This document shows, piece by piece, positions 31,944 through 42,274 of a stretch of 64,000 bases of DNA; position 1 is the first letter of the stretch, and each line of letters starts with the position of its first letter. Origin of the DNA: Lepus europaeus (Eukaryota > Chordata > Mammalia > Lagomorpha > Leporidae). The notes below the pieces were generated by a model that worked only from the letters and a program-made list of their open reading frames with translations, did no database searches and was not told the DNA's origin. The translations under genes were made by a program, and so were the position numbers. The DNA is taken from assembly GCF_033115175.1 (NCBI RefSeq), contig NC_084835.1:96688448-96752447 (forward strand), written 5' to 3'.

Positions 31944-32214
31944 AGGGTAGGGGTGGGCATTTGAGCCATCAGTAAGATAGTGCTCGGGACGGCCACCTCC
32001 CACGCACCGCAGGTCAGCAGAGCTCTTGGCTCCTCTGCTTCTGATCCAGCTTCTGCTCCTGAGCACCAAAGAGGAGGGCCCAAGTTCTCGGGCCCCTACA
32101 ACCTATGTGGTGGATCTGGATCGGGTTCCAGCCGGCCCTGGGTGTCCCGGGCATTTGGGGAGTGAACCAGTGAATAAAGGACCTCTTCCTCTGTCTCTGA
32201 ATTGAAAATGAAAA
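31944..32214 (+). mobile_element. diverged C-SINE
   Basis: Head poorly kept (ggtaggggtgggcatttgag). The 3' half is clear: 'ggcatttggggagtgaacca', then ctctgtctctgaattgaaaatg. Confidence 0.75.
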
Positions 32215-32228
32215 CATGAAAAATAATG

Positions 32229-32558
32229 GAAGTTTTATTTATTTGAAAGGCAGAATGACAAAGAGAGAGGAGAGACAAAGAGGGAGAGAAAGAGATCTTC
32301 TGTCCACTGCTTCACTCCCAAAATGGCTGCAGCAGCCAGGGCTGGGCCAGGCTGAAGCCGGGAGCCTAGAAGGCCATCCAAGTCTGCTGTGTGGGTGGTA
32401 GGGCCCAGGCCTTCGGGCCCTTGTCCGCTGCTTTTCCAGGCACATTAGCAGAAAGCCAGATCGAAGCCATGCAGCTGGGACTCCAGCTGACACTGGGCCA
32501 TGGGGTCCTGGTGATGCAGGTGGCAGCTTAGCCCACTGCGCCGCAGTGCTGGCCTTGA
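32229..32558 (-). mobile_element. old C-SINE
   Basis: tttatttatttgaaaggcag tail side, body, head ending 'ccgcagtgctggcc'. Confidence 0.88.
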
Positions 32559-32632
32559 AAAGGAAATGATGTTTTAAAAGTTGAATAAAGGAATGGGTTA
32601 AAAGTAAACTTCCTTAAGAGTAAACGCTTTAG

Positions 32633-32963
32633 TTTTTTTTTTTTTTTTTTTGACAGGCAGAGTGGACAGTGAGAGAGAGAGAAAGGTCTTCCTTTTGCCA
32701 TTGGTTCACCCTCCAATGGCCACCGCGGTAGGCGCGGGCGCACCGCGCTGATCCGATGGCAGGAGCCAGGTGCTTCTCCTGGTCTCCCATGCGGGTGCAG
32801 GGCCCAAGCACTTGGGCCATCCTCCACTGCACTCCCGGGCCACAGCAGAGAGCTGGCCTGGAAGAGGGGCAACCGGGACAGGATCGGTGCCCCGACCGGG
32901 ACTAGAACCTGGTGTGCCAGTGCTGCAAGGTGGAGGATCAGCCTTGTGAGCCGCGGCGCCGGC
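32633..32963 (-). mobile_element. youngest-type C-SINE
   Basis: Carries the gatccgatggcaggagcc variant. A perfect 17-bp target duplication, taagagtaaacgcttta, at 32615-32631 and 32964-32980. Confidence 0.97.
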
Positions 32964-33104
32964 CTAAGAGTAAACGCTTTAAATCACTTATTTGTAAAAA
33001 TTTTGTTTTTTCTTTAGACCATCATTTAAAGTGTCTATTTTGGCGTCTATATTAAACAGAAAAATAAATAATAAACACCAGAAAATATGTTTATTTCTTT
33101 TTAT

Positions 33105-33380
33105 TGCTTAAAGACTTTAACATACATCAGAATTGTGTATGTTTATGGGCTACTACGTGAAGTTTTGTTACATAATACATGGTATAATATCCAATTAGAG
33201 TGAATATAATTATCTTTCCAAGCACTTAACATTTCTTTATAGTGAAAACATCCAAAAATCCTATTGTCTGGGTTTTTTTGTTGAAATAGAGAAATATGCA
33301 GTACATTAACATTCTCTATAATCACCCTACTGGGTGGCAGAACCCCAGATCTTACTCCTACCTAGCTGTAAAGCAAATGT
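33105..33380. mobile_element. L1-like fragment
   Basis: 'ttgtgtatgtttatgggcta' … gaagttttgttacataatac … 'ataatcaccctactgggtgg' parallels an L1-associated 3' segment (…gatgttttgatacatgcat…tagtcaccctactgtgc…). Orientation not resolved. Confidence 0.5.
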
Positions 33381-33689
33381 ATTTTAAAGCTGTAGGATTG
33401 AAACTTTTTTTTGACTGCTGAAGGCAATGAGCAAGGCTCATTCTCCTAAGGCATAGAATCATTTGAGGCATCAAATACAGACAACATAGGCACCACATCT
33501 CTGAAGCCCCAAATGAAAAGAACAGAACACCTCTGGGAAGAGTAAACACACCTGAGAGGAAGAGCAGTGCCTCCAACGTTTCCTGCAGCTGGACGAGGGC
33601 ACTCCCTGGGGACCTGGAAAAGCTGGGGGCTGATGTTCAAAGATGGGGGGCCGTGGTGACACTCCCCAGCCCTAAGGCCACGGTCCCAG
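33381..33689. other. single-copy segment
   Basis: No recognised repeat or exon. Confidence 0.4.
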
Positions 33690-33786
33690 GGCGGGCAGCA
33701 CCACCTTCCTAGTGGCTGTATGCCTCTGGGCAAGTTCCTTCACCCCTCCTAGGCTCAGATTCTCCCATGTAAAAGTTAGTATGTTG

Positions 33787-34101
33787 GGGCATTATGGTGT
33801 AGCACCATTGCTTGCAGCGCCGACACCCTGTATGGGCACTGGTTCGCATCCCAGCTGCTCTACTTCTGATCCACTCCCTGCTAATGTGCCTAGGAAAGCA
33901 GTGGAAGATGGTTCAAGTGCTTGGGCCCCATACCCATGTGGGAGACCTGGAAGAAGCTCCTGGCTCCCAGCTTCAGCCTGGCCCAGCCCCGGGGAATTCC
34001 TGCCATTTGGGGAGTGCACCAGCAGGTGGAAGATTCTCTTTCTGTCTCCCTCTCTCTGTATCTCTACTTTTCAAGTAAATAAATAAATCTTTATTTTAAA
34101 A
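33787..34101 (+). mobile_element. old C-SINE, stack member 1
   Basis: Starts gggcattatggtgtagca and ends with a taaataaataaatctttatt tail. Left target copy 33774-33786, right copy 34102-34114. Confidence 0.9.
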
Positions 34102-34114
34102 AGTTACTATGTTG

Positions 34115-34388
34115 GCCGGCACCGTGGCTTAACAGGCTAATCCTCCACCTGCAGCGCCGGCACACCGGGTTCTAGTCCTGGTTGGGGCGCCGGATTCTAT
34201 CCCGGTTGCCCCTCTTCCAGGCCAGCTCTCTGCTATGGCCCAGGAAGGCAGTGGAGGATGGCCCAAGTGCTTGGGCCCTGCACCCGCATGGGAGACCAGG
34301 AGAAGCACCTGGCTCCTGGCTTCGGATCAGCGAGATGCGCCGGCCACAGCGGCCATCGGAGGGTGAACCAACAGCAAAAAAAGGAAGA

Positions 34389-34430
<42 letters not shown>

Positions 34431-34475
34431 TCTCTCACTATCCACTCTGCCTGTCAAAAAAAAAAAAAAAAAAAA
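34115..34475 (+). mobile_element. young C-SINE, stack member 2
   Basis: Head gccggcaccgtggcttaaca, long (TC)n, A21 tail. Target copies at 34102-34114 and 34476-34488. Confidence 0.94.
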
Positions 34476-34488
34476 AGTTACTATGTTG

Positions 34489-34841
34489 GCCGGTGCCGCA
34501 GCTCACTAGGCTAATCCTCTGCCTGCTGCGTCAGTACTCCGGGTTCTAGTCCCGCTCGGGGCGCCGGATTCTGTCCTGGTTGCTCCTCTTCCAGTCCAGC
34601 TCTCTGCTATGGCCCGGGAGTGCAGTGGAGGATGGCCCAAGTGCTTGGGCCCTGCACTCGCATGGGAGACCAGGGGGAAGCACCTGGCTCCTGGCTTTGG
34701 ATCAGCGCGGTGTGCTGGCTGCAGCGCGCCAGCCACAGCAGCCATTTGGGGGGTGAACCAACGGAAAAGGAAGACCTTTCTCTCTGTCTCTCTCACTGTC
34801 CACTCTGCCTGTCAAAAAAATTAATTAATTAATTAAGAAAA
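34489..34841 (+). mobile_element. young C-SINE, stack member 3
   Basis: Head gccggtgccgcagctcacta, ends ctgcctgtcaaaaaaa followed by (TTAA)4. Target copies at 34476-34488 and 34842-34854. Confidence 0.94.
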
Positions 34842-34925
34842 TGTTACTATGTTGACTACACTGGACAAGGCACTAAAATGTGTTGCATGTTGCCTGGCAA
34901 ACAGTAATTGTTCCGATAATATATG

Positions 34926-36031
34926 CATTAGATATTGTGCTTTGAAAACAGATTGAAGTTTGCAGATATATCAGGATAAGATCTTAGCAGAAAAAATCAT
35001 AAACAGGGATAGAAAAGGAAGTCGTCTCCAAGAAGGGAGAGTCCCAGCCAGAGCATCTCACTGCCCAAGCCTCCCTCTGCACCTCTCATTTTTAGGCTGT
35101 TCTGGGTGTGGATTTTTGGACTGCAAAGATGGGGAGCCCATTCCACGTGGCACAGGTGAGGAGAGAGGTTAGTGTAGGGATGCAGACAGATTAGGAATCT
35201 GAGAGAGGCACAATAGAGCATCCTGTGATGAGCATTGGCAAAGTTGGGAACCAGGGCTGCTCTAGGCATCTCTCCCCTTCCTTCCTCTTCCCTTCCCTAC
35301 ATCCTCTCTGTTTACGGCCTTGTACCTGGCCCACCTTCGCCACAATCCTATACCTCAAGAACCATCACCAACGAGCAGAGGTTTCTCAGCCTCTTCCTTC
35401 AGGTCCCTGCAAGAAGGAATCTGAGTGGGCCAGTACATCTGATAGAGTCAAGGTCATCAAGTCCAGCCCTGCCAGTGGCCCCAGGATCAGCTGAGACTGC
35501 TTCAGTTTTTCTAGAACGTGGCCTGACAAGGAAGGACATTTGATTTTTGCAGAGAGGTGGGGGTTATCTTTGCCTTCACCTCGTCAAGGACATGACAGTG
35601 GTGACAGTGGTGAGGTGCTCCTGCCACTGACCTGTGAGGTCTGACCTTGAACACTGAGGAGCTCGAGGAATGGCTGATGAGTCATGGGCTTCACTCACTG
35701 TCTCTGAGTCTTGCTTGTTTTACATTCTGGGCCTTGTTTAATGAGGACTGCAAACCCTTGCTCCTCTGTTGGAATTAAACAGCTTACAGTTCATCTTCTC
35801 GGCTACTTAATCGGATGGCTTCTTTTGCTTCTGAGATTGTAAGCTTCTTGAAGGAAGAATTTCAGATTGGGAGATAACCTCAGAGAACACAGAGTCCAGG
35901 CCTGGGAAAAGAGAGGCCGAGAGGAAAGTCGCCCCGCAGGAAGGGTTTACTGGGGAGCGCATTCACACGCTTTGTTCCCCACCGGGCCTGGCCAGGCCTT
36001 ATTAATACCATGCTCCCAATATCCACCGCTT
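34926..36031. other. single-copy segment containing a candidate exon
   Basis: Repeat-free 1.1 kb. Apart from the exon candidate at 35096 no coding structure is seen. Confidence 0.4.
35096..35155 (+). other. candidate 60-bp internal exon
   Basis: Preceded by a pyrimidine-rich acceptor (cctctcatttttag) and followed by the donor CAG/gtgagg. In the frame set by an ATG CTG G start at 28612 it reads GCSGCGFLDCKDGEPIPRGT plus a split codon, free of stops, and its phase fits the exon at 38190. I do not recognise the protein. It could still be a chance acceptor-donor pair. Confidence 0.3.
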
Positions 36032-36318
36032 AGGGTGGGCGTCTGGAGGCTTGGGACACCCCCATCCTATGCTGGAGTGCCTGGTTCAGGTCCGGACTAC
36101 TCTACTTCCAATCCAGCTTCCTGCTAATGTGTACCTGAGAGCAGCAGGTGATGATTCAGTACTTGGGTCCCTGCCACCCACGTGGGAGACCCAGAGGGAG
36201 TTATGGGATCCCAGCTTTGTCCTGGCCTAGCCCTGGCTGTTGGGGGCATTTGGGAAGTGAACCAGTGGATGGGAGATCTTTGTGTCTCTCTCTGCCTTTC
36301 AAATAAATAAACAAACTT
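36032..36318 (+). mobile_element. old C-SINE
   Basis: Head diverged (gggtgggcgtctggaggctt). 'ggcatttgggaagtgaacca' and an aaataaataaacaaac tail mark the 3' end. Confidence 0.82.
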
Positions 36319-36321
36319 TTC

Positions 36322-36361
36322 AAAAGATTTTATTTCTTTGAAAGGCAGAATTGCAGAGAGA

Positions 36362-36413
<52 letters not shown>

Positions 36414-36594
36414 TCCATCTGCTGATTTACTTCCCAAAATGGTTGCAACGACTGGGGCTGGGCCAGGCTGAAGCCAGGAGCCTCTTCCAGGTCTCCCACG
36501 TGGGTGCAAGGGTCCAAGCACTTTAGGCCATCTTTGGCTGCTTTCCCAGGCTGCAGGCGGTGGCTTTACCTGCTGCACCACAGCACCGGCCGCA
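36322..36594 (-). mobile_element. C-SINE with internal deletion and long (GA)n
   Basis: About 46 bp of (GA)n at 36365-36410. The segment between 'ggctgctttcccagg' and 'ctgcaggcggtggcttta' lacks the usual gagagctggattgg block, so roughly 60 bp is deleted. Confidence 0.88.
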
Positions 36595-37312
36595 CAAACA
36601 TTTTGAAAAGTGTTCATTGGTTGATTGCTTACTGGCTTTCGCTCCTCTCCCTCTCACCGTTCTCTCTGCACAGCCCTTCCTCCACCACCAGCTCCGCCTT
36701 AGGGGATCGCTTTGCATCTGCCTTTCAGGTGTGGCTCTGCGGTTGTGCAGTGGAAGCGGAGATGAGGCTGGGTGAAATCTAACCAGGCCCTATCTAGGTG
36801 TTATCTCTCCAGGCCAACACCACAGGAACAGAGCCCAGACGCCGGACTGGCCACTTCCGTCCTGTGTAGGGTCAGTGGCCACCAAGCTGCACGCTGAAGC
36901 CGCAGGCGCTCCCCGGGCCAAGTGCTCCCTCCACTTCTGCAGGACCCTAGGCCAATGCTACACCCCCCAACAGGAAGTTACAAGTGGATGAGACATTCCT
37001 TTCAGCAGCTTTCTCCGCCCGCCCACGGATGCCTGTGAGGGCCCCTCCCTTCATGGACAGTGACCCTCAAGCAGTGGGCCAGTAGCTCCCTTCCTGCTGT
37101 GTCCTGGGTGTCAGCCTGGGCTTCTCAGCCCCTGAAGGCAGGCCACCTCCCTCCCCCAGCATGCCAGTGGGCTCCCTGCAGGCCTTTACCGAATGTGTGC
37201 ACTGACACAGCAACTTTTCCCAGAAGGCTATGGTGGGGGAAGAGGGGTGGAGCAGAGGGGAGTGGGAAGAAAGGAGAAATAGTTGTTGATTTATTTGTAA
37301 AGACTTAAGTTT
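36595..37312. other. single-copy segment
   Basis: GC-moderate unique DNA. No splice-bounded frame stands out. Confidence 0.4.
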
Positions 37313-37633
37313 TTTTTGACAGAGTGGATAGTGAGAGAGAGAGAGAAACAGAGAGAAAGGTCTTCCTTTTTGCCGTTGGTTCACCCTCCAATGGCCGCTG
37401 CGGCCGGCTTATCGCGCTGATCCGATGGCAGGAGCCAGGTGCTTCTCCTGGTCTCCCATGCGGGTGCAGGGCCCAAGCACTTGGGCCATCCTCCACTGCC
37501 TTCCCGGGCCATAGCAGAGAGCTGGCCTGGAAGAGGGGCAAGCGGGATAGAATCCGGCGCCCCGACTGGGACTAGAACCCGGTGTGCCGGCACCGCAAGG
37601 CAGAGGATTAGCCTGTTAAGCCACGGCACTGGC
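37313..37633 (-). mobile_element. youngest-type C-SINE
   Basis: Short T8 tail, gacagagtggatagtgag, gatccgatggcaggagcc variant and intact head. Worn target copies near aagacttaag/ctaagatttaag. Confidence 0.93.
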
Positions 37634-37659
37634 CTAAGATTTAAGATTTAATCTAATCC

Positions 37660-37826
37660 AGGTTCACTCCCCAAATGACCTCAGTGGCTGGGGCTGGGCC
37701 AGGCTAAAGCCAGGAGCCTGGAACTCCATTCGGGTCTCCCACATGGGTGGCAGGGGCCAAGTACTTGGGCCACCTTGTGCTGGATCAGAAGCAGAGCAGC
37801 CAAGACTCAAACCAGCACTGCTCAGG
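37660..37826 (-). mobile_element. partial C-SINE
   Basis: Starts mid-body (ggttcactccccaaatgacc) with no tail and ends before the head. It lacks the gcattagcagg block. Confidence 0.75.
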
Positions 37827-37874
37827 GGTCCTTCTCGTGGGTCCAAAAGGCTCTGTGACAAAGAGAGGACCCAG

Positions 37875-38035
37875 CCATCACTGAGCACTTTGCAGGGACA
37901 CAGCCAGCTCGGATGCCTTATCCTCATTGGATCCCACAATGCCAATGAGGTTGCTGAGTGAGCGGCCCGAGGGTCACCCATCTGGAGGTTAAGGTCACGG
38001 AGCCAGGATCCACGATTCAGGCTGCCTGGAGAGCC
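37875..38035 (-). mobile_element. MIR
   Basis: 'actgagcactttgcagggac', ggatgccttatcctcattgg, then 'gaggttaaggtcacggagcc' followed by aggatccacgattcaggctg in antisense MIR order. Confidence 0.65.
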
Positions 38036-38189
38036 TGTTCTCCCCACTGCTCAGGCACCCCAGCCCCAAGCGAGGCAGGTGCTCTCCAGGGATGGTGCCC
38101 GCTCTGCGCATCCTCACACCTCTGGAGGTGTGACGAGAAGCAAGTGCAAAGCCCAGGCCCAGACAATTTCATTCTCTTTTCCTTCGCAG

Positions 38190-38233
38190 GTGGCGCGCCC
38201 GTCACGGTGCGCAAAGCCGGTGCTGACAGCAAG
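38190..38233 (+). other. candidate 44-bp internal exon
   Basis: A strong acceptor (ttctcttttccttcgcag) and the donor AAG/gtaggc bound a CpG-rich 44-mer in CpG-poor surroundings. In the phase that continues from 35155 it reads GGAPVTVRKAGADSK with no stop and ends on a codon boundary. The CpG content argues for selection on this stretch. Not recognised as a known protein. Confidence 0.38.
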
Positions 38234-38689
38234 GTAGGCCCAGGGGAATCTGCTGAATGGAGATACTCCAGCACTATTACTCACAGTTTAGTAAACCCAG
38301 GAAACTGTCCAGATGTTAAAGTGTAAAAATAACTCACTGCCCGGCCAATGGGGCCTACACGGTAAGACGGAAAAACCAATCAAGAGGAACAGTCAGGCTG
38401 GCTGGAGGCGGCAGCTCCTGGCTCCCAGGCAAGTAACCGGCCTGCGGCACCCACCCTGTTCACAGTTGGGGATGAGCCGCTGAAGTCTCTGGGTGCTGCC
38501 CCACCCCCCCGGGGGCGGGGGCAGGGAGGCCGTGGCAGCAGGAAGCTCCAGAGTTGTCCTACAGGATGTGAATGTGTAAGCTTTCCTTCCACCGCTTGGT
38601 TCATAGGATGCCACGAAAAACAAAATCCCACCTATCCACCTAGGTCCGACCAAGCCCCGCCTCCTGTGAGGCCCCTGGCATCTTGTAAA

Positions 38690-39070
38690 CTCTCCCTTAG
38701 CCAGCCCTGCCCCTTCCCTGTCCCAGTCCAGCAGCCTGCCTTGGCCTTTGCAGACTGTCAGGACCTTCGGGATCCCCTCTCTTCTCTCTCACCTGGAACC
38801 TCGGTACCCCGGGGCCTTAGTCAGATGCTCACCCCATCCTTTGCCTTTGTTAGAAATCTTAGTAATTCTTCCCACAAGTGCCACCTCCTCCAGGAAGACT
38901 GCCCAGGCTGCCTCCCTCCCGTTCCATCCTCCATTCTGGCTGGCTGCTCCCTCAGGGGTTTCCATATCACTCTGCTTAGCCCTCAGTGAAGCTTTGTTGC
39001 ATGGCCTCTGCTTCGTGGCTATGCGAGACCGCGAATTCCCTGCAGACACGACTACCCGAGTGTATTGCCA
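38690..39070 (+). mobile_element. L2-like fragment
   Basis: 'gccacctcctccaggaagac' followed by tgcccaggctgcctccctcc resembles L2 sense sequence. Flanks are diverged, so limits are approximate. Confidence 0.45.
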
Positions 39071-39741
39071 GCCGTCCCTAGTCTGGGGAAAGTGCTCACC
39101 AGATTTCATTTGAATTAACTGATAAGTGATTTCTACAGCAGCTACACCGGGCGGGACAGGTCCTCTAGTGAGGCCGTAACGTCCTGGCTCAGGGAGCGCG
39201 CAGCATCTTAACACTTCTCCTAGAGACCTCTCTGTGTCAAGCTCAGGTTTAACCCAAACATTGGTGATTTGGTTATGTGATTACTGAGTCATCCAATGCC
39301 AACGATTCTCCCAGTTACCAAGTTCCAGCCCTTAGCACGGTCAATGGAAAATTGGTTGCAACGTGCTTATCTAATGACCACGTCCCGCCCCTGCCACGGA
39401 GCGGCTCCAGCGCTCGTGGTAACGCCTGCGTCTCAGTAACCTACGGCGGCGCTCAGCGCAACGTGGACAGCGCCACCGGGGCCAGCGCGCACACGCACCT
39501 CCCTCGTATCTGCCGCCGGGGCCGACGTTGCGCCTTAGGCACGCATGCCTCCCCTTCCCTAAAACCACACGTTTCCCTCAAGCCCGGACCGCCCCCGGTT
39601 CTCCCACCGCAGAGGCCCGCGCCGGGGCCGAGAGGCGGAGGGAGGCGCGCGGCGGCGGGCTCGGGCGCCGCTAGCCTGGGCCGTCCCCGCGTCCCCGCGC
39701 ACCCCGCTCCCCCGGGCCCGCCATCCGGGAAAGAAAGGCGG

Positions 39742-39760
39742 ACTACGTTTCCCGGCAGGC
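39742..39760 (+). promoter_or_regulatory. ZNF143/THAP11-type promoter element
   Basis: ACTACGTTTCCCGGCAGGC fits the ACTAC[A]NNTCCCAGNATGC family element typical of CpG-island and bidirectional promoters. Matches include ACTAC, TTTCCC and GC at the end. Confidence 0.65.
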
Positions 39761-39792
39761 CTCCCGCCGCCCTCTTCCCTTTCAAGTCCGCG

Positions 39793-39818
39793 CACGTGGC
39801 CGGAGGGGAGGGCGGGGC
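39793..39818 (+). promoter_or_regulatory. E-box and GC box
   Basis: Palindromic CACGTG at 39793-39798 (USF/MYC type) and GGGCGGGGC at 39810-39818 (SP/KLF type). Both lie 30-100 bp upstream of the likely transcription start region. Confidence 0.6.
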
Positions 39819-39849
39819 CTGCGCGTCACTCTCCCGCATTCCCTTTCCC

Positions 39850-40101
39850 GGTGTCAGGACTGGGATCGTTTTTTCCCTTCCTCTCCTCCCTCCCCTGTGC
39901 GCCCCTCCCTCCCTCAGTCCCTTCCCTCCCGCCCCTCGCGGCCGGGTCCCTGCGCTGGGGCGCACCATCGCCTCGGCGGCCGGGGCGCGCCGAACCCGCG
40001 GCACGAGCCGCCTCTCCCGAGCCTCGCCGCTCCCTTCCCTCTCGCTGCCCCTTCCTCCACCCCCGGCTCGGGCTTGGCGCGGCGGCCCCCGGAACCCCGA
40101 G
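39850..40101 (+). other. probable non-coding first exon
   Basis: The right edge is well supported: CCCCGAG/GTGAGC is a near-consensus 5' splice site with the GT at 40102-40103. The left edge is a guess, placed at the pyrimidine-rich start (ttttttcccttcctctcctc) about 50 bp after the GC box. No ATG with a supported frame is seen, so it would be 5'UTR. Confidence 0.5.
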
Positions 40102-40540
40102 GTGAGCATCCCCCGCGTCCGTCCCCCCTTTGAGTCGGCTGCGCTTGCGATCGATTCGGGGACCCGGGGGGGTGGGGAGGGCTGTGTGACGTGCGCATGC
40201 TTTCCGATAAATCCGGGAAAACCGCCCCAGACAATCGGCCCCCTTCCCCCTCCCTGCGCCCCGGCCCGCGGGGCGTCCGCCGCCGGCCCCCGCACACTCC
40301 GTGGGGGTCTGCGCGCCTCCGTCCCGCCCCCGCCCCTGCCCCTGCCCCGGCTTCGCTCCCCTCCCTGCGGCGATCCCCGCCCCGGGCTGGGGGGGCCGTG
40401 GCCCTGAGGCTCGGACGCCGCGGGGGGCTCTCGGGGGCGCGCGGCTGGAGCCCGGCTCGCGTCGGCGCGGCGCGGTGTAGCTGCTGTCATGTGCCGGGTT
40501 CCGACCCGGGGAGGAAGGGAGCGAGCGCGGCTCTCCTCCC

Positions 40541-40626
40541 TTTTGTTGTGAAACCGGCGTTTGCTGCAGCGAGCAGTTGGTTCGGCACTGGCCAAACTTG
40601 CAGCTGTTCGGCCGCGCTCGGGCGAG
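40541..40626 (+). other. possible alternative first exon end
   Basis: The sequence up to GGGCGAG is followed by the donor gtaggg at 40627. The upstream part (tgctgcagcgagcagttggt) is less GC-extreme than its neighbours. The start is undefined. Confidence 0.25.
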
Positions 40627-40969
40627 GTAGGGGGCGCCGCCTGGGGCCGGGGCCGCCCGAGGGCCTCGGACACGGCGTCCCCACCCGCCCCTGCCGCCCG
40701 GCCACCGGCTGCCCGTGTGTGTGCGCGCGCGCTCGGCGGTCTGTGGACGGTGGCTGCCGTCTAGACAGCCTGTGGCCCCCTCCCTCCGTCCCCGGGAGCC
40801 CCTGGGATGCGCGCGGGGGATGGGAGCGGGGGGACCCAGCCGAACTGGCGGATCCCGTGTGCTCGCCGCTCTGGTCATTCCCCGCGATTGGGCGACTCCG
40901 TTGGTTTATTGTTATTATTGTTATCATTCCCGCCGCCGCGGTGTAATCGGGCCCGGGGAACAGATCCGC

Positions 40970-41057
40970 CTGGCGGAGCGGGGAGAAGTTGACAGGCTCT
41001 GCACAGCCAGCTCTCGGTGGCGGGTGCCCCGAGCGGCCGCGTCAGCACGAAGAGCAG
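40970..41057 (+). other. possible alternative first exon end
   Basis: AAGAGCAG/GTGACG gives a usable donor at 41058. The upstream sequence (gagaagttgacaggctctgc) could be 5'UTR. Start undefined. Confidence 0.25.
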
Positions 41058-41145
41058 GTGACGGCCCCGGCGCGGGTCGTCGGCCGGGGGCCGGAGGCTG
41101 CGGCTGGGGTCTGGGACCGGGGAGGGCCGCGTGCCGATGCCCGGA

Positions 41146-41169
41146 GGGGGCTGGGGGCGGGGGGCGGGG
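41146..41169 (+). other. canonical G-quadruplex motif
   Basis: Four or more runs of at least four G with one- to two-base loops (GGGGG-CT-GGGGG-C-GGGGGG-C-GGGG) inside the CpG island, about 90 bp after a candidate donor. Expected to fold as a stable parallel quadruplex. Confidence 0.7.
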
Positions 41170-42080
41170 AAGGCAGGTCCCGGGGACCGCGCGTCTTAGC
41201 CGGGCGTTTCGCTCCACAGCCGTTCGGCACGGTCGGGGTCCGAGCCCCTTGTCCCGGGCTGCGCTGACTCTGTCAGCTTGCGGGGAGTTTCAGGTCGCGG
41301 CCGGGGGTGGGTGTGTGCGGGGAGGGGCGCGGCGTGCAGGGGGAGGGCTCGTCCCCGCCCCGGAGTGAGGCGTCGCCTGCCCGCTTGCGGTGTGTGCGCC
41401 GGGTACACCGCGCTCAGTGTCGGGCTGGCCGCGGCGACTGGGAGAGGGCTTGGGGGAGTCCCTGGGGTCGTGTGCTGCCATCCTTCGTGCGGGAGTCCCC
41501 GGCCTGCAGTGCCGCTGACTCGCACGGGCTCTCCCTCCGCGCCCCCGACCCGGCGCAGCGGCGCCTGGGAGGGGGGCGGTCGGCCCGGCAGGGAGGAGCC
41601 ACGGCCCGCGCCAGTCGCCCCCGCCCCGCGTCCGCCGGACCGGCTCGTTGACCCTTGCACCAAGGCGCGCTGGGTGCGCGTGCTCGCGCGCGCGCCGCCG
41701 CCGCCCGCAGAGATCCTGGAGGGAGCGCGCCCCGCGCCCCCTCCCAGTCTCGGGTCTGGGGACTGCCGGGCCACTTGTCTGCCCCACCGTGCCAGCCACC
41801 ACCACAGGCTGCAGCCCAGCACGCAGACCCTGCGGCCCGGGGCTCAGTTCCGGGCCTGGGGGCCCTGCGACCTAGCAGGGAGCCGCGGGAGCTTCTGGCT
41901 GGGCGAAAGTGACAGAGTAAGGGCGCCGCCGCCGGCCGGGAGCGGGGAGGAAGGAGCCGCCCTAGGCGCGGCGGGCCTGGGCCACAAACCTCAGGAATCC
42001 CGGCTCGGACGGAGCTCCTGGCTTTCAGGAAAACTCAGTTACACGGGAACAGACTGCACCGGAGCCGCCGGGGTTGCCTG

Positions 42081-42274
42081 AGGAAACTCCCGGGGCCTGT
42101 CTGAAGCAGGATTAGATTTACACACAGATCATCTGTCCGCTGGGTCGGGTGTCTGCCCTGGATAATGCAAGTGCGGAGGCAGTAATTTTGTAACGCATTC
42201 CGGGGTGCCGTGTCCTCAGTGTGTACAGATTGCTGAAGTAATAATATGCTTGTCTGTCTATGGGGCGGACCCCC
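42081..42274. other. 3' shoulder of the CpG island
   Basis: CpG density falls quickly here. No exon or repeat recognised. Confidence 0.4.

Larger units (their letters stand above)
33690..34925 (+). mobile_element. MIR split by three stacked C-SINEs
   Basis: Left half: 'gcctctgggcaagttccttc', tcagattctcccatgtaaaa. Right half (from 34842): 'gttgcctggcaaacagtaat' as the MIR 3' end. Three SINEs (33787, 34115, 34489) sit between them, each bordered by a copy of agtta[c/g]tatgttg. Confidence 0.7.
39380..42080. promoter_or_regulatory. CpG island, probable gene promoter
   Basis: About 2.7 kb of very CpG- and GC-rich, repeat-free DNA, the only such stretch in the window. It contains several transcription-factor motifs and at least three plus-strand 5' splice sites (40102, 40627, 41058), as expected of an island with alternative non-coding first exons. 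Long frames on both strands (376 aa plus, 406 aa minus) are by-products of high GC. The gene's identity is not visible from these sequences. Confidence 0.9.

Noticed and set aside
39277-40407. 376-codon plus-strand frame across the CpG island
   Set aside because: Proline/arginine-rich translation of GC-rich DNA. It crosses the promoter motifs and the strong splice donor at 40102, and an equally long frame exists on the other strand.
39453-40673. 406-codon minus-strand frame
   Set aside because: Same cause: stop codons are rare at this GC content. No domain, no start context, overlaps the plus-strand frame and the likely promoter.
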